From assembly GCF_014805625.2 (NCBI RefSeq), contig NW_023998415.1, forward strand, positions 46,175,471 to 46,239,470: DNA of 64,000 nt. The letters run 5' to 3'. Positions within the stretch are counted from its first letter, which is position 1, and each line of letters begins with the position of its first letter. The position numbers and the translations under genes were made by a program. Of the stretch, positions 50,218-62,921 are shown one piece after another. A model generated the notes under the pieces. It saw only the letters and a list, made by a program, of their open reading frames with translations. It did no database searches and was not told where the DNA came from. The stretch is from Glossina fuscipes. Taxonomy: Eukaryota; Arthropoda; Insecta; Diptera; Glossinidae.

Positions 50218-53200
50218 TAGTAATAGCAAATAACTTGTAACCATCTTTTGGCTTAACGCGTTAGAGGATTCTCACTTTGTTTTTCTTATAACGCAGAAGA
50301 CATGAGAATTTTTTAATTTGTCTTCTTTTTCTTTTTGTTTTTCTTTTCTTTTTTTTTTTTTTTTGTTTGTACTTATCGCAGGTGTTCGCATTTAATGCAT
50401 CGTCACTTAGCAACTAACTACAAAAATATCTTATGAAAAGTTTAGTCAATACAGGCACCAGCAGCATCAGCAACAGCAGCAGCAGCAGCAACCGACATTT
50501 GCAATAAGCGTGCGATTCAAACTTGAACTTATAGCAAAAGCAGCTCATATTTCCGTTTTGTTATCTTTCTTTCAAGCCTATTGTCCCGATCAATGGTTGT
50601 TGCTCATGGTGAACGCACCCATAATTATCAGCCAACAACTTGTACAAGCGTTCATGGTTATGCATAAATTGTTTACATTACATTATACACCCACACCTTC
50701 TATTATAATGCATCGAAATTGAGAGAGAATTCATATCCAATTCGAGCATATATTTAAATACATATTTAAATATATATATGTGTGCATATATAAGAGATCA
50801 TGGTCAACACCTTTCATATCACAAAAAAAGAAGGTGGACACGTTAGATCGAATTACTAACATTTTCACAATTTAACTGACAATTTCATTTAACGCGAACA
50901 ATACCCTCTCAATGAGAATTTAATCATTTTCTACAAGTGAGTAAAAATTCTCCCCTCTAAAGATGTAGATGGCGTATATGCTAAGTATAGGCTAACATTT
51001 TTTCTTCTTTTTTTCTCTTTCTTAAATTATATTCGGGATAAGGGGACAGACAAGATGTTATCAGAAGAAGAAGAAAAATGTTTGCAATTTATTTGCTTAT
51101 CAGTTTCAAGCAACTTTTGCTTCTAAGATCTTTTATAGAGGGTTGGCCCTCACATTACACACGTAATTAAGTAAAATACCAACCAAGATATGTTACTAAA
51201 ATATACTAGCGATCCGAATCCGCTTGTTCGCTCTCTTCTCTTAGCAAAGCAATATGCTCTTGAAAAACGCCTAGTCATGAAGGACATGAGAAAATTATTA
51301 TGAGATAAACCCAAGTAAGACGACCTCCGTTGGCAGTCATCACATCAGACTTTAATAAAATATAAAATTTTAATACCTATTGTCAATTCCCATTCAAAGG
51401 ATGGCGGAAAGATGGAGGTGAATGAAGTGACCATTGCAAGAATTACAAAATTAAACAAACTTTTTCTCAAGACTCGAGATAATTTATCCGTTTTATGGCA
51501 TATCTCCAAATGCCAGAACATGATTACCATTCCACTAAAGCAAGAATAATAATCCGATCATACATAACATTAGAAATGTGGAAATTATTGCGATTCACAA
51601 ATACTTGGCAACGTTGACGTCAACTACTGTTTTTATTCGAGCAAAGATCTGAACGTGCGTGCGTCAAAAATCTTTTTGACTCTGGCACTGACACAGTCGA
51701 CACTGCAGCTTTTTCGATTACGCCATGCAATGACGATTTTAATTACGAAGCTGGACAATTTCATTTTAAAATTGTATGTGTGTGCGTGCAATTTGACTTT
51801 TCGATTGCCGTAAAGCCTGACGCCGCGCGATAATTAAGAGAAAATCTCGCATTAGCTGTAATGTGACATGCACTTAAAACATAAAAAGTGTCAGAGTATG
51901 GGTTGAATGTAATGCAAGAATCCTTTTGCCCTCATTGCCTTTTAATTAAAATAACTTGAATCGTTTGGTCCGAGTTAAAGGCTTATCTAACTCTATCACA
52001 CACGTGATCCTAATCAACTTTTTCTCGCAATCTGTCTATCCATTTATTCGATTAGGTTCGATAAGATCGGAATCGGAAAATAATGTAACTATATGGAAGC
52101 ACTGTGCATGCACCAACCACCGCAATACACTCACTAATACATATGTATATTTTTATTTTTGGAGATTTTTTTCGTAGCAACGGCTGCTATTGCGATAGCA
52201 GATTAGATGGCACGCAGCCAGTGAAAACGACGAGTTATTAAACACTCGAACTTCGATACGATATGAATGGGACGGGACGGAAGCATCTCGAAGGTCTTAA
52301 AGCAATTTCATTCGTCTGGATAGATTCCCAACAAAATTGGCAGCAGTGATTGAAAGCACGGCAACATGACGTGTGCTGCGTATCGATGGCTGAATAGTTT
52401 CGAGGATCTCAACTAAGTCCAGGTGCTTTATGCTGACCTTGTAAACAAAACACTTAACTTTATTGAGGCAATAAATCATAGCCGAATCAAGAAACCGAAT
52501 ATCGCACTCAATTCGACTAACTTAGCGGTCCATTTGGCCGGCGGCCTATTTCCGCTATTGCATCGTTGCCCGATTAACTTAATTATCTTAAGTGTACTGC
52601 CTCGATCCCCCCCCCTCCTTGACGAATGAAATGACGCTGAATTATTTATGTTAGTTAAAAGCTTAAGATAAGCAAAACGTAAAAAGTTAAGAGATTTGTC
52701 TTGCAATAGCAAATTTGTCAACCACGACTTTTAAGGTAAAAATTAACAATTTAACAATTAAATATTATACACTTAATAAATAGTTTAGTACTCTACGGCT
52801 GTCGATCGATCGGCTTAACACAAATAGTTAAGCGAAACAAGGTAAACTAAAGTTTCAAGCTATGCAATACAATGTTCTATTTAAGATCGCTAGCGGTAAT
52901 CAAAGCGTTTGTTTGACATTACACAACACAATGATAAAGATCTTAATAATATACTAAGCCAATAATAATAACAGAGACTAGGGTTTGTCAATCGAAAGGA
53001 ATAAAATTTGCATTTGTTGAGAGAATATTTTCTTTACATTTTTTTTTGTTTTTTTCTGTTTTTTTTTTTTTTTTTTTTTTTTGTTTTTTTCTGTTTTAAC
53101 TGTTGTTTATTTGTTGTTTCTTATGTGTCTTAGCGGACAGATTTATAGCTGACATTTGTTTTGGTGGTGATCGATTTCTTGATCCCGATCAATTGCTTAA

Positions 53201-53336
53201 ACAATTGTTGTAGAGGTTCGTGTTGTTGTTGTTCATGGCACACAGCTGCAAAGAGAGAAGACATTGTGTGTGACGAATTGTACTGGGAATACTGAATCAT
53301 GGTGGCAATGTAGCTGATATAATATTACCCAGTAAC

Positions 53337-53400
53337 TGAATGAATGAATGAATGAATGAATGAATTAATGAATTAATGAATGAAGAAATGAATAAATGAA
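53337..53400. repeat. (GAAT)n tetranucleotide repeat
   Basis: About 15 units with taat, gaag and aaat variants. Confidence 0.93.
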
Positions 53401-54098
53401 ACGAATGAAATTATTTGAGAATTGAATGTATCTCAATAAAAAAAAAAAATAAATAAATAAAGAAAAAACTATTTTTTTCATTTCTTAACTGTGACTAACT
53501 GACTGACTAACTAACTGACTCGCGGTTCGGATGATTTGACTGACAGACCGAATGTCGATTACTTAGTTTATAAAAATGCTTGAAAAAGTCGTGACCCACG
53601 ATCATTGAACTTATTTCATGTGAGTTATGTTTGAATGAACCCAACAAACAGCAACGAACAACCAGCAACCGGCAATCAGCAACCAGCAAACCGACAACTA
53701 GCAACAGCTAGCTTCCTTCGGCTTTTACTTTGACTACTTTTGGTTGTGTTAAGTGGCAGTGGTCATGTCATGTTTTATTGTGTTGTAAATTTGCCGCTTT
53801 GCAGGGTTTCTTCGTTGGTTTGTTTATTCATTCATTTGTTTCTTCTTTCTCAACGGATTCATTATGTATTGCTGGCATTTCGACCGTCCCTCTTCCCTAT
53901 ACATTTACTTGCATATTCACCATAAAAATTCTTTTTGCCTTCGTTTTCCTTAACCAAGAAAAAAATAAATAAATAAATTTTTTTTTTTTTTGTGTTTAAT
54001 TCATTCATTCTTTGATCACTTAAATCCAAGATCTAGCTTCACAACGTTTGCTTATTATGTTGTGGGTTGAAGAGTGGTTATGGTTAGTATTGTTGTTG

Positions 54099-54133
<35 letters not shown>

Positions 54134-54718
54134 GTTTCCCCCCCTCTTCTTGCTGCTTCACTTCAAAGTCAATGAGCGTTTTTTTTTTTTGTGTGGTTTC
54201 AACAATAAATTGCTTTGTAACCTAAAGGCAACAAGAGCGTTTAAATGAAATGAAACTGACATCACGACCAGCAATTTTCTCAAATAATAACAATTGCCGA
54301 TTTTTTGTGGTTGTTATTGTTGTGTTCTTTTTTTTTTTTTTTTGGTTAAGATTGCCGTATCTCTTGCCGCATGCAAGCACGTAGAAAGAAGAAAACATCG
54401 ATAGACGATAATATTAGGCGGAGAAAGGGGGTGAATAGTGGGTTAACTTTATGAATCAATGAGCAAATTGACCGACTGAGTGAGTGAACGAGTAAGCGAG
54501 TGAGCGAGTGAGCGAGTGAGTAAACGTATAACGAACAAATTAAGCTTCGGGGTGAAATTTAATTTTGTTTTCGAGATCCAATCCCGTAATAACTGCTCAT
54601 TTTGTCTGTTATTGTTTGTTCAGGTGTTAATGATGGAACACGTTTTCCTAGTAAAATATTTTAAACCAAGCAAACAACAAAAACCGTCAACAATTCTCAC
54701 ACATTAAATCTCTTTTCC

Positions 54719-54752
<34 letters not shown>
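54719..54752. repeat. (CT)n microsatellite
   Basis: Perfect CT array of about 16 units. Confidence 0.95.
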
Positions 54753-54755
<3 letters not shown>

Positions 54756-55989
54756 AATCTTTCTCTTCCTACGATTTTTAAAATAGTTGCGAATTTCTTT
54801 CATTTAAAAGAAGCAAAGAAAAAAAATTTGTTTTTTGTTTCCCGTTTTTTTTCTTTTTTTTTTTTTTTTTTGTAATGTGGGAAAAACTTTAGCTGAAAGA
54901 TTTTTGCATGGTCAACACGACGCTGCCCGACAAGTGGTTGTCAACCAAGCAAATCAGAGCAGTGATGTGTAACCGTTACAGTGTGTGTACAGTCGTTAAG
55001 TTATGAATTCTATGTGAACCAATTATGGCATTAATATGGTCGGTCAGGTTAAAGACAAAATCATTGCAGAATAGCGTAGAATTTTAAAGAAAATACTCCG
55101 GCAGAGGAAATTCTTTTGTGGCAGTAATGAAACCAAGTGGAACATATTCATGAAAACAGTTTTATTTTCGCTAGGTTTCAAGCAATTCAAGCAATGAACG
55201 AACCGAAAGGGCTGCCGCAAAGCAAAAACGGAAAGAGAAACCAACAAACCGGCATAAAAAGGTAGAGAAAGATATCAAGCCATGCCTTGTATTGCTATTT
55301 GTATATTTAGATCCCATTCGCTCACTCGCTCAATTCCTTTGCGGATATGCGGCCAATTAAATCTGCGTCAGTGATCCACTGACGTAAAATTTTTTCACCA
55401 ATCCATGTGCAACGCAAATGAAAGTATTTTTGATTTATTAGACCTACCGAACTGCTTGTAAAAAAAGTATCTTAGACCGTATTTTCATTAATTTTTTTTC
55501 TCACGGATTAGTTCCAGAAACACTGACCCTGCTCGTGCATAGAAATTTCCCAAATCGGACTAAATTGTTACGTTTGTTCCGTTCTTCGAGAAGAAGTCGA
55601 TCCAGAAGTCTTCTCTTTATTACTGCTTTTTCCTTAAACAATTTTGTCGAACCTGATCGATATCACCGCGCAATAGTTTGTAATCCTTTGCATTGTAGGC
55701 AACCCTAAGAAGCCAATATTTTATAAACGTGAAGAGAATAAAGAAAAATTGGAAATTGGAGTAAATCATTTAATGGATGAAAAATTGATTAAATATTCAA
55801 TTTTCAAAATGGTAGGCAAATCGTTTAAGTCGAAGAACGACACTTGTGGGAAAAAAAAAAAGTAAATAAAACGAAATGAGACCAAAAACAAGCCTTACTA
55901 GATCGGCTTATCAATACATTTTCTCGAGTTATGGAAGAACATGGTCTTTTTTTGTTGAACTAAATCTTCATAGTTATTAACTGCTTGTT

Positions 55990-56100
55990 GGCCCTAGTTA
56001 TTTGCCTAAAGATGATATATCCTCCTTTGAAAGAACCCACAATGACTTATTCACTCCATACCACAATATTATCCTAACAAGAGACTTTAACTGTTTATAT
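55990..56100 (+). pseudogene. Possible LINE endonuclease scrap (YLP...RDFN)
   Basis: One frame reads SYLPKDDISSFERTHNDLF and, 5 codons later, HNIILTRDFNC. LINE apurinic-type endonucleases carry YxPP at the start of this segment and (G)DFN about 25 residues later. Here the spacing fits, and the glycine before DFN is replaced by arginine. A stop lies about ten codons upstream. Further plus-strand frames at 56,143-56,585 may belong to the same decayed element, with a weak MLGIDAIKTKAI-like stretch near 56,940, but none is decisive. Confidence 0.4.
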
Positions 56101-56142
56101 TTATATCAAACCAATTAATCAGTTAATTAATATCCAAGCCAT

Positions 56143-56585
56143 GTGCTTAAGGAATGCCATCTGCTGCCGATCCTCACTTTAATATTTAGAAGCAGCTTTC
56201 TACGCGCTTCTCTTATTGATTACCTTCGCTTAAGTGAGCATCTTATTAAAGCCATTGATAAAGTTATTAGGATTGAATCGCTCGTCCACTATAAAAATTT
56301 TCAGAAATTTGACGCTAACTCCTCTCTATTTTTCAAATTCTGTTGACTATCAATTTCCTGAACAGAGACCTTCAGCGTATTCCTAACTCTAAATCTTTAA
56401 TCTCTGTAAGAAAGCCCATAAGTGAGCACTCTCACAAGTTGCATAACCGTTGCGAATTCTTGATGAATAAGAGAAGGACTCGACCCTGCACCGGCTTTTT
56501 AGAACATTTTACTTCTCAGCAAATGTGGAACCCGCTTCGTGACAAAGTAGCGTACCTTTGCATTGTAGCTCATTTTTCGTACTAA
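56143..56585 (+). other. Two abutting short frames of unknown origin, possible decayed LINE linker
   Basis: Two plus-strand frames (56,143-56,346 and 56,343-56,585) overlap by 4 bp. The second contains ISEHSHKLHNRCEFLMNKRR and SQQMWNPLRDKVAY. The stretch has balanced, non-simple composition, unlike most of the window. It follows the endonuclease-like scrap on the same strand, which is the only reason to suspect a retroelement. I do not recognise a domain, and neither frame has a convincing start, so a host gene is unlikely. Confidence 0.25.
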
Positions 56586-58174
56586 GCATAATTGAGAATA
56601 TCCTCCGTAACGTTGTTCGGAAGACGGTCCCAATTAAACTTTTTAGTATGATTTTTCCGTACCATATCAAACCATTTAGTACGTGTTACCAACATGATTT
56701 TGAATACGGGGTCGAAACTTAGTCTCAAATAAGACCCATTCCAAATTAGCCTCATCTAACATTTATAAGCACTTTCGATGGATCAGCATTTACCAACGCT
56801 TCTTTCATTTTAGGTCCATTACGGCTGAAGGCATTTGTGAATAAATTTTGCGAATTTGTTGGTAACGATTACCTACGCGAATGAGATTTTCTTACTACTT
56901 AGCTGTGGTCCGTATCGATTCTGGGATGTTGGATAGTATGCTTGGTATCGACGCAATTAAGACTAAGGCTATTTATTTTAGCTCCCTCCCGGTTGCAATT
57001 CCTCCAAACTGCGCATAAGAATAAGAGAGAATCCTGTTAATTTTGTGGACTCTTTACCATGTCCCGGGGTTAAATCTTGACCGTATAATATGAATGTGAC
57101 CTTGCCTCTTCAAATCACATACACTATTTCGCATGCCCTTCCCAGATCGTATGTCGATTATTTTATGAAAGCTATTTCCGGCCTCACATCTTATATATTT
57201 AGATTACTAGGCTGTCTCCACAAGAATTCTTCAATCACTTTTTAATGGAACGATTACAATTTTGTGTTCCTTTACCCACCCGCTCGGGTGGATAGTAGAA
57301 TGCATTACCAAAAACTTAGAAAAGAAAATTGACTTAAGGACGTAAATTTCTCGTGATGCTAATGGTTGATAATTGCTATGGTTAGTCATAGAATCAGCTC
57401 ATTCTGTGCACATGCTTCATAACTATATATGTAAATTGGCCTATGGCTTAACAGTTGCAAGGAGGAAGAATATACCTACATTAATAGCCCCATATCGGTT
57501 GGGTGATTCATTCATATACTTAAACAGCAGCTTAAAGTAAACTGATCAGCTTTAGAATCAAACAACACTTCGAGTAAATTACGTCGCTTTTAAAAGGCAC
57601 TAAGACAAAATAATGGTCCTTTTTATTAGGAAGTAAAGATTTGTAATAAAATTAAATGTTACTCTAAGATTGCAGGTAGATTCAAGGTCAACTGACTGAG
57701 CAATGAATTCCAGCTTTGCCGAAAAAATTGCAATTAATTTAAAAAATAAAGTGACGATGAGCTTCAAAAAGTTCCCTAAAAAATGGAAAGTTTATAGCGT
57801 TACAGTGCTATGCTTAACATTAAGGTAAGGCGTGTACATCGCTTGTCCTACGCCTGCTGGCTAAGGTTCTCACACACTCTACCTGCCATGTATCTTGAGC
57901 AGCTCTTTGAAAGCACTTCTGGATCTGATTGCTGTTGATAAATATGGCAGACAGACTTACAGGAACTTTATAAAAATCTCTTTCATACGCTAAGCAAAGC
58001 GATTTTCTTGTGGATCTAAGAGGAGAATTTTTTTGTTTTAAAGACCTTAAGAATCGGGATGAATTATATACTCAGACGATCGCTTAAAGTCTTTTAGTAA
58101 GCTTAGTGAGGTAGGCTTACATACATTCAATTTTCATCAATACCATAATGAAGGCGTCCGATATCCTTTACTTT
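56586..58174. other. Non-simple DNA right of the endonuclease-like scrap
   Basis: It has few simple repeats and no long open frame. If the scrap at 55,990 is a LINE, the reverse transcriptase should lie here on the plus strand, but I could find no clear PQGS or YADD box. Only a weak GIDAIKTKAI stretch near 56,940 is suggestive. Confidence 0.4.
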
Positions 58175-58753
58175 TAAGTCTTTCTTTCTTGCTTTCCTTA
58201 TTTCCCTCTTTTGTTCTCTCTTTCTTTCTTTTTCCGTTCTTTCGTTTTTTCTTCCCATTTTTCTTTCATTATTTCTTTCTTTCCTTCTCTCTTTCCTTCG
58301 TTCTTGCTTTCTTGTTTGCTCTTTTTCTTTCTTTTCCTTGCATTCTTCATTCCCTCCCTTCTTTTCTCGTTCTTTCTTTACTTCCATATGTTTTTTCCTT
58401 TTTTTTTTTCCTTTCTCTCTTTCGTTCTTGCTTTCTTGCTCACTTGATATCTTTCTGCTTTCTTGAGTTCTTTCTTTCCTTTTTTTTTTGCTTTCTTGCT
58501 TGCTCTTTTTCTTTCTTACTTTCTTGCTTTCTTCATTTTCCTCTTTCCATTTTCGTTCTTTATTTCCTTCTTTCCGTCTCTCTTTCCTTTTTTCTTTCGT
58601 TTTTCCGTTCTTCCATTCTCGCTTTCTTCCTTGCTTTTCTTCTCTCTCTCTCTCTCTTTTTCTTGTTTTTTTGCGTACTTTCTTTCTTGCATTCTTTGCA
58701 TTCTTGCTTTCTTTCTTTCTCTTTTCCATGTCATCTTACTTTCATGCTTTCCT

Positions 58754-58818
<65 letters not shown>
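58175..58818. repeat. Polypyrimidine tract, about 640 bp, ending in a (CT)n array
   Basis: Mostly TTTCTTTC and CTTTCTTGC units, ending in about 28 CT units (58,757-58,812). It produces the longest open frames in the window: 215 codons on plus, 58,189-58,836, and 200 codons on minus, 58,729-58,127. The plus frames are Phe/Leu/Ser only and the minus frames Lys/Glu/Arg only, in several registers at once, which is what a composition artefact looks like. Confidence 0.92.
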
Positions 58819-58867
58819 ACTTACGTAATGACGTAAATATTAAGTGTTACACACACCCGGTAACCGC

Positions 58868-58904
<37 letters not shown>

Positions 58905-60452
58905 CGAAAAAGGGTTGATCGCCTATCATAATTAATATTAGTTAACAACTGCCGCTGCAAACGACGTATTCAACTCGCAACGATGACACATTGCTTGTGT
59001 TTGTTCGGCTTTTCACATTGAACAATGAAAACAATGAGAACAAATCGAATTAAACATCTTGAAGAATTTCCTATTGCGAAAGGAATTACGCTAGACTGAG
59101 TGTCACTTGGGATATATGAACGTGTCGGCCTTTATATGCCTGGCAATATGATGCAATAAACAATACAGCTTGATGTTCGGTTCGCTAAATGCAACTACAT
59201 AACCATTTGTTGTTTACCTATGTGAATCAATAACATACAAACATACAAACAAACAACTTATGACAGAAGACTATTTTACGTTGCATTGCATGCACGACGA
59301 TTGATTGTTGATCCAGTCTATATAGAAAGTAAATCAGGTGATGAGCAATGCATTCGTTTACAATAAATACATTTTAACATGGGTGTGTATGCATATATTG
59401 ATAATGATAAGTCTATGCTGATGATATAAATTTTTAATGCATGAAAAGTCACACACTTTCTCTCTCTTTATCTAATACAATTTTTTTTTTTTGTAATAAC
59501 CGAAAAACAATTGTTAAACATCCGCCTAATTTGTAAATAAACTCGTCGCATAAACATACGCACACATACATTCATATTATATATTTACTTACACCCTTTC
59601 ATTGTAACGCAAATAAATGCGCAAATGCAGCTGTATGAGCAAATTACTCTCGTTTTACTATATAAAATTCAATGAATAAACTAGAAAATAAAACAATAAC
59701 AACAATAACAACAACGGCATTAGCAAATAAAAAATCACAGCTGCTCAAAATGTGTAAACTAGACTTTTATGAGATCATTGGCTGAGACAAAACCGACAAC
59801 GACAACGACAACAACAACAACAGTAAAAATATAAAAAAAAAAAATAAAAAAAAAAAAGGAAAAACATACAACAGACCGCAATTATGTTAGCAAATTGCCC
59901 TTAAATGGTATATAACTGATATAATAATGGCATGAAATAAATGTAAGAAATTTTCATGCAAGCAAAGTATTTAGAAAATAAAAATAAATAAATAAATGCT
60001 TCTGCAAATATATCGTGTAAATATATATATTTTATACTTTTACATTTATACAAAAAACAAATACACAACAGTTGTACTAAATATCATAAAAAGCAATGCC
60101 GTAAAATATGAGACCCGCCATAAACATACGGTTTATAATACATCCTGAAACAAGGGCATCAGGTGAAAAGCATAACCAAACTAAGGCCAGATGCAATACC
60201 AGTTCAGTCATAAGTCAGTCAGTCGGCTTTAATGATTTAACAACCTTTCCGAATGGATTACGAAAATGAAAATACACCAAAAGAAAAAAAAAAAAAAAAA
60301 AAAAAAAAAAACGATAATGATTTTAATAAAACCTCATGCAAGTACGAGATAAAACATCGAAACGACAGTTGAAGCTTTCACTTAAAAGCAGAGCCATTCG
60401 AAAGCAGAATGCAAGCAGGAAATAACCTTATTCTCGTATATGAGTACATATC

Positions 60453-60489
<37 letters not shown>

Positions 60490-60749
60490 TTGCAAGTATC
60501 TATATATAAATGAATTAAATATCCTACGTCACGTCGGAACTGCTTGGTCCCGCCCTATCCATTCATTCAATTTACTAAAGAGCATTGTAAAAAGAATGTC
60601 TGTTTCATCCCATCCCCGGAGGACGCGGGGTACATTCATGTTGTCAAAATATTTTCAGCGTCCAGAACATCAGAAGCATCAGAGACTCCACAAATATATA
60701 TATATATATGTATATATATACTCTTAATCAGTATGAAATCCGACATCGA

Positions 60750-60990
60750 TGCTCGCCTGTCCGTCTGTATAATAACATGTGTTGTAAACATTCCGTTGGC
60801 CCTCGTCAAATGGAGCTATCGACTTCAAATTTGACTGAAACATTGGAAATTCTTGCAAGCAGGTTGCTATTGAAAGCCATGAGCCAAATCGGCGGAAAGA
60901 CACACTCACAGCAACACGTAAACTGAGAACACCTCTGTGTTTTAAAAGAAATAAAAAATTTGGTTTTTTTTGCTCACTACTCATAAAGTA
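60750..60990 (+). repeat. Dispersed repeat family U, copy 3
   Basis: It starts with cctgtccgtctgt. Aaattcttgca at 60,847-60,857 matches copy 1, and gacacactcacag at 60,899-60,911 matches copy 2. It links the other two copies and is the longest, ending near ctcactactcataaag. Short frames across it are chance. Confidence 0.7.
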
Positions 60991-61959
60991 AAGCAGATAA
61001 ATGCACAAAAATTGGAAGACATATTCAATGAGCGATGCTGTAGCACATGCATAAAAATGATGAAATAAATTGCCCAAGCCTACCCAATATTATGGTACAT
61101 TAAAATTGAATTCTTCTTCAATGCCTTTATAACGCGCAGAAACAAGCTTCAAAAACCCCCCCAAAAACTATATAAATTCTTGGCCACTTTCAAATGTGGA
61201 ATGTACCGAAAACATTGCCGTCTGTTCGTCTGTCTCTCTATCTGTCTGCGCAACTGTATAGTATCTGTGATAAATAAATTTTCACGTAAGCGAAAATCAA
61301 AATATCGCCTACAAATTTTGTAAAAGAGTTTGGCAATGTGACTTAAACTTTCCCAAGAACACACCTACAACGCCCACACGCCTATATGACAAAAACTTTT
61401 ATTTTGAAAAATGACAAAAAAAAAATGAAACGAGGATGAAAACTTGGTTCTTCACTTTTTTTTGTCTTTTTTAGGATAACGGTCGATGGGTATAACAGAT
61501 TCGGTCCTACAATCGAATATAATTTTCTTCCTTGTTTCATATAATAACTTTACCAAAATACGATCGACATTCATTATGTGGAATAATGATCGAATTTTGT
61601 AGCATTATTTGGATATGACTGAGTATTGTAGTAGTAGTAGTAGTAGTAGTAGTAGTAAAATTGGTAGCTCCAGCGATGCATTCTTTCTAAAAATACATGA
61701 ATTCTTTACCGAAGACCGCTCTTCCCTAAAGAAAACGCCGAGAATGTATGGCATTACCCGATATTGTTAAACTACGATTAGCATTGTCATCATTTATTTA
61801 GAAACATCGGACACAACAGCATAACACTTATATAAGTTACAACACATAGGTAAAATTCGGTTCTACTACATTTTAGGAATTGTGTTAACGATGGATTCTA
61901 ATAATAATTGCGGATTTTAATGCCTTTATAGAAAGGTTAAAACTTCAAGACAACAATGG

Positions 61960-62110
61960 AGTCTAATATCGCTTGAAAGGTTAAGATTAGGAAGGACAGA
62001 CAAGCAAACGAATATGGGAACAGACGACTCACGTATATATAGATAGACAATCACCCGAATAGATGTACGGACAAGCTTAAATCGATTCAAGTCATGACCC
62101 TGAAGCCGTC
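61960..62110 (+). repeat. Dispersed gacaga-type repeat family W, copy 1
   Basis: After ggacagacaagc the segment has gatgtacggacaagcttaaa then tcgatt. The words atgtacgg.caa and aagctta.atcgatt recur in order at 63,550-63,625. Confidence 0.5.
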
Positions 62111-62492
62111 AGAGTAATCAAATAATTTTGTGTATTACATACGTATATACGTATATACATCCACTATTGTATCCATACGTATGTACGTATATACATAAAA
62201 ATAACACAACATATAAAATTTATCATAACATAATTGCATACATAGAGTGCATACCATAGATATTATATGGGGAAGAATTCAATTCATTTAAGGAAAATTG
62301 TTTTTTCGTATCATATAAGTTTGTGGACTGATAGATAGAGGTGCCAATGCCAAAAATGCATTTATTGTACGATCACAATTTAGAAATATTGTCACACCAT
62401 TACGATGTGGCGAATAGTTCGCCCTTCGCACTTAGGCAACTTGCCAGGCAAAGGATCAAATAGATAGGAATATCTATAATGGTGTTAATGCG

Positions 62493-62526
<34 letters not shown>

Positions 62527-62789
62527 TTTGTAGATGAGCTAAGAATTATCAATTTTTTCGGGCAAAACTAATGCATAGTTCAAATGTAAAACATATATGC
62601 GGACTTACTTGCGTAAGAATGTTATTTAGCAATTTTTTTTTTTTTTAAATAAACTTTTATCTAAAAGATTGGGAATAAAGGTTCATTTCAGTCACTTTTA
62701 TGTGAAAATACACTTTTTTTTTTCTTTTTTTGCTATGAGCAATCCCTCACTCAGACAATATCGCCATAGCCATATAGCACGGTAATGCT

Positions 62790-62921
62790 CGGAAAGCAAT
62801 TCGAAAGAAGTAAGGAGGATGTAAACGCAGCCTAGTGGATATGTAGTCAATCGGTAACTGTTATGCCTTGACTGACTGAGTACTTGTTATAGGTTCGATC
62901 AAATTAAACTTGAGATTTGAA
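62790..62921 (+). repeat. Dispersed repeat family S, copy 2
   Basis: This is the partner of the copy at 35,395-35,560 in opposite orientation. Besides the 56-bp core it carries ggttcgatc at 62,892-62,900, which resembles the B box of a tRNA-type RNA polymerase III promoter, and ends with the shared cttgagatttgaa (62,909-62,921). The B-box-like word is absent from copy 1, so a tRNA-derived SINE is only a suggestion. Confidence 0.72.

Larger units (their letters stand above)
49749..55989. other. Unannotated DNA including a GC-richer island, no supported gene
   Basis: The block 52,200-52,720 is less AT-rich than its surroundings and holds overlapping frames on both strands (60 and 81 codons on minus, 68 on plus) with no recognised domain. 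A run of 10 C lies at its right end near 52,610. Elsewhere there are poly(T) runs (53,040-53,095) and the listed repeats. Confidence 0.5.
58819..62789. other. AT-rich DNA with repeats, no supported gene
   Basis: It contains poly(A) runs at 58,871-58,898 and 60,284-60,311, CAACAA runs at 59,690-59,825, GA and TA arrays and the family U and W copies. A nested gtatatac/tacgtata inverted arrangement lies at 62,138-62,198. The frames at 60,440-61,077 run over the GA array and the family U repeat and are not genes. Confidence 0.55.

Noticed and set aside
50007..50240. Possible exon with a poly-alanine tract, as in fly transcription factors
   Set aside because: The run is an AGC microsatellite. The first 50 residues match nothing I know and no splice sites frame it.
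58060..58090. IYSDD as a reverse-transcriptase catalytic box
   Set aside because: The flanking residues do not fit the family and no other block is near.
58127..58836. Open frames of 200-215 codons on both strands
   Set aside because: They follow from a pyrimidine-only tract. Several registers are open at once and the proteins use only a few residue types.
62825..62900. tRNA gene suggested by ggttcgatc
   Set aside because: No acceptor or anticodon stem pairing of a tRNA can be drawn, and the block is one of a repeat pair.
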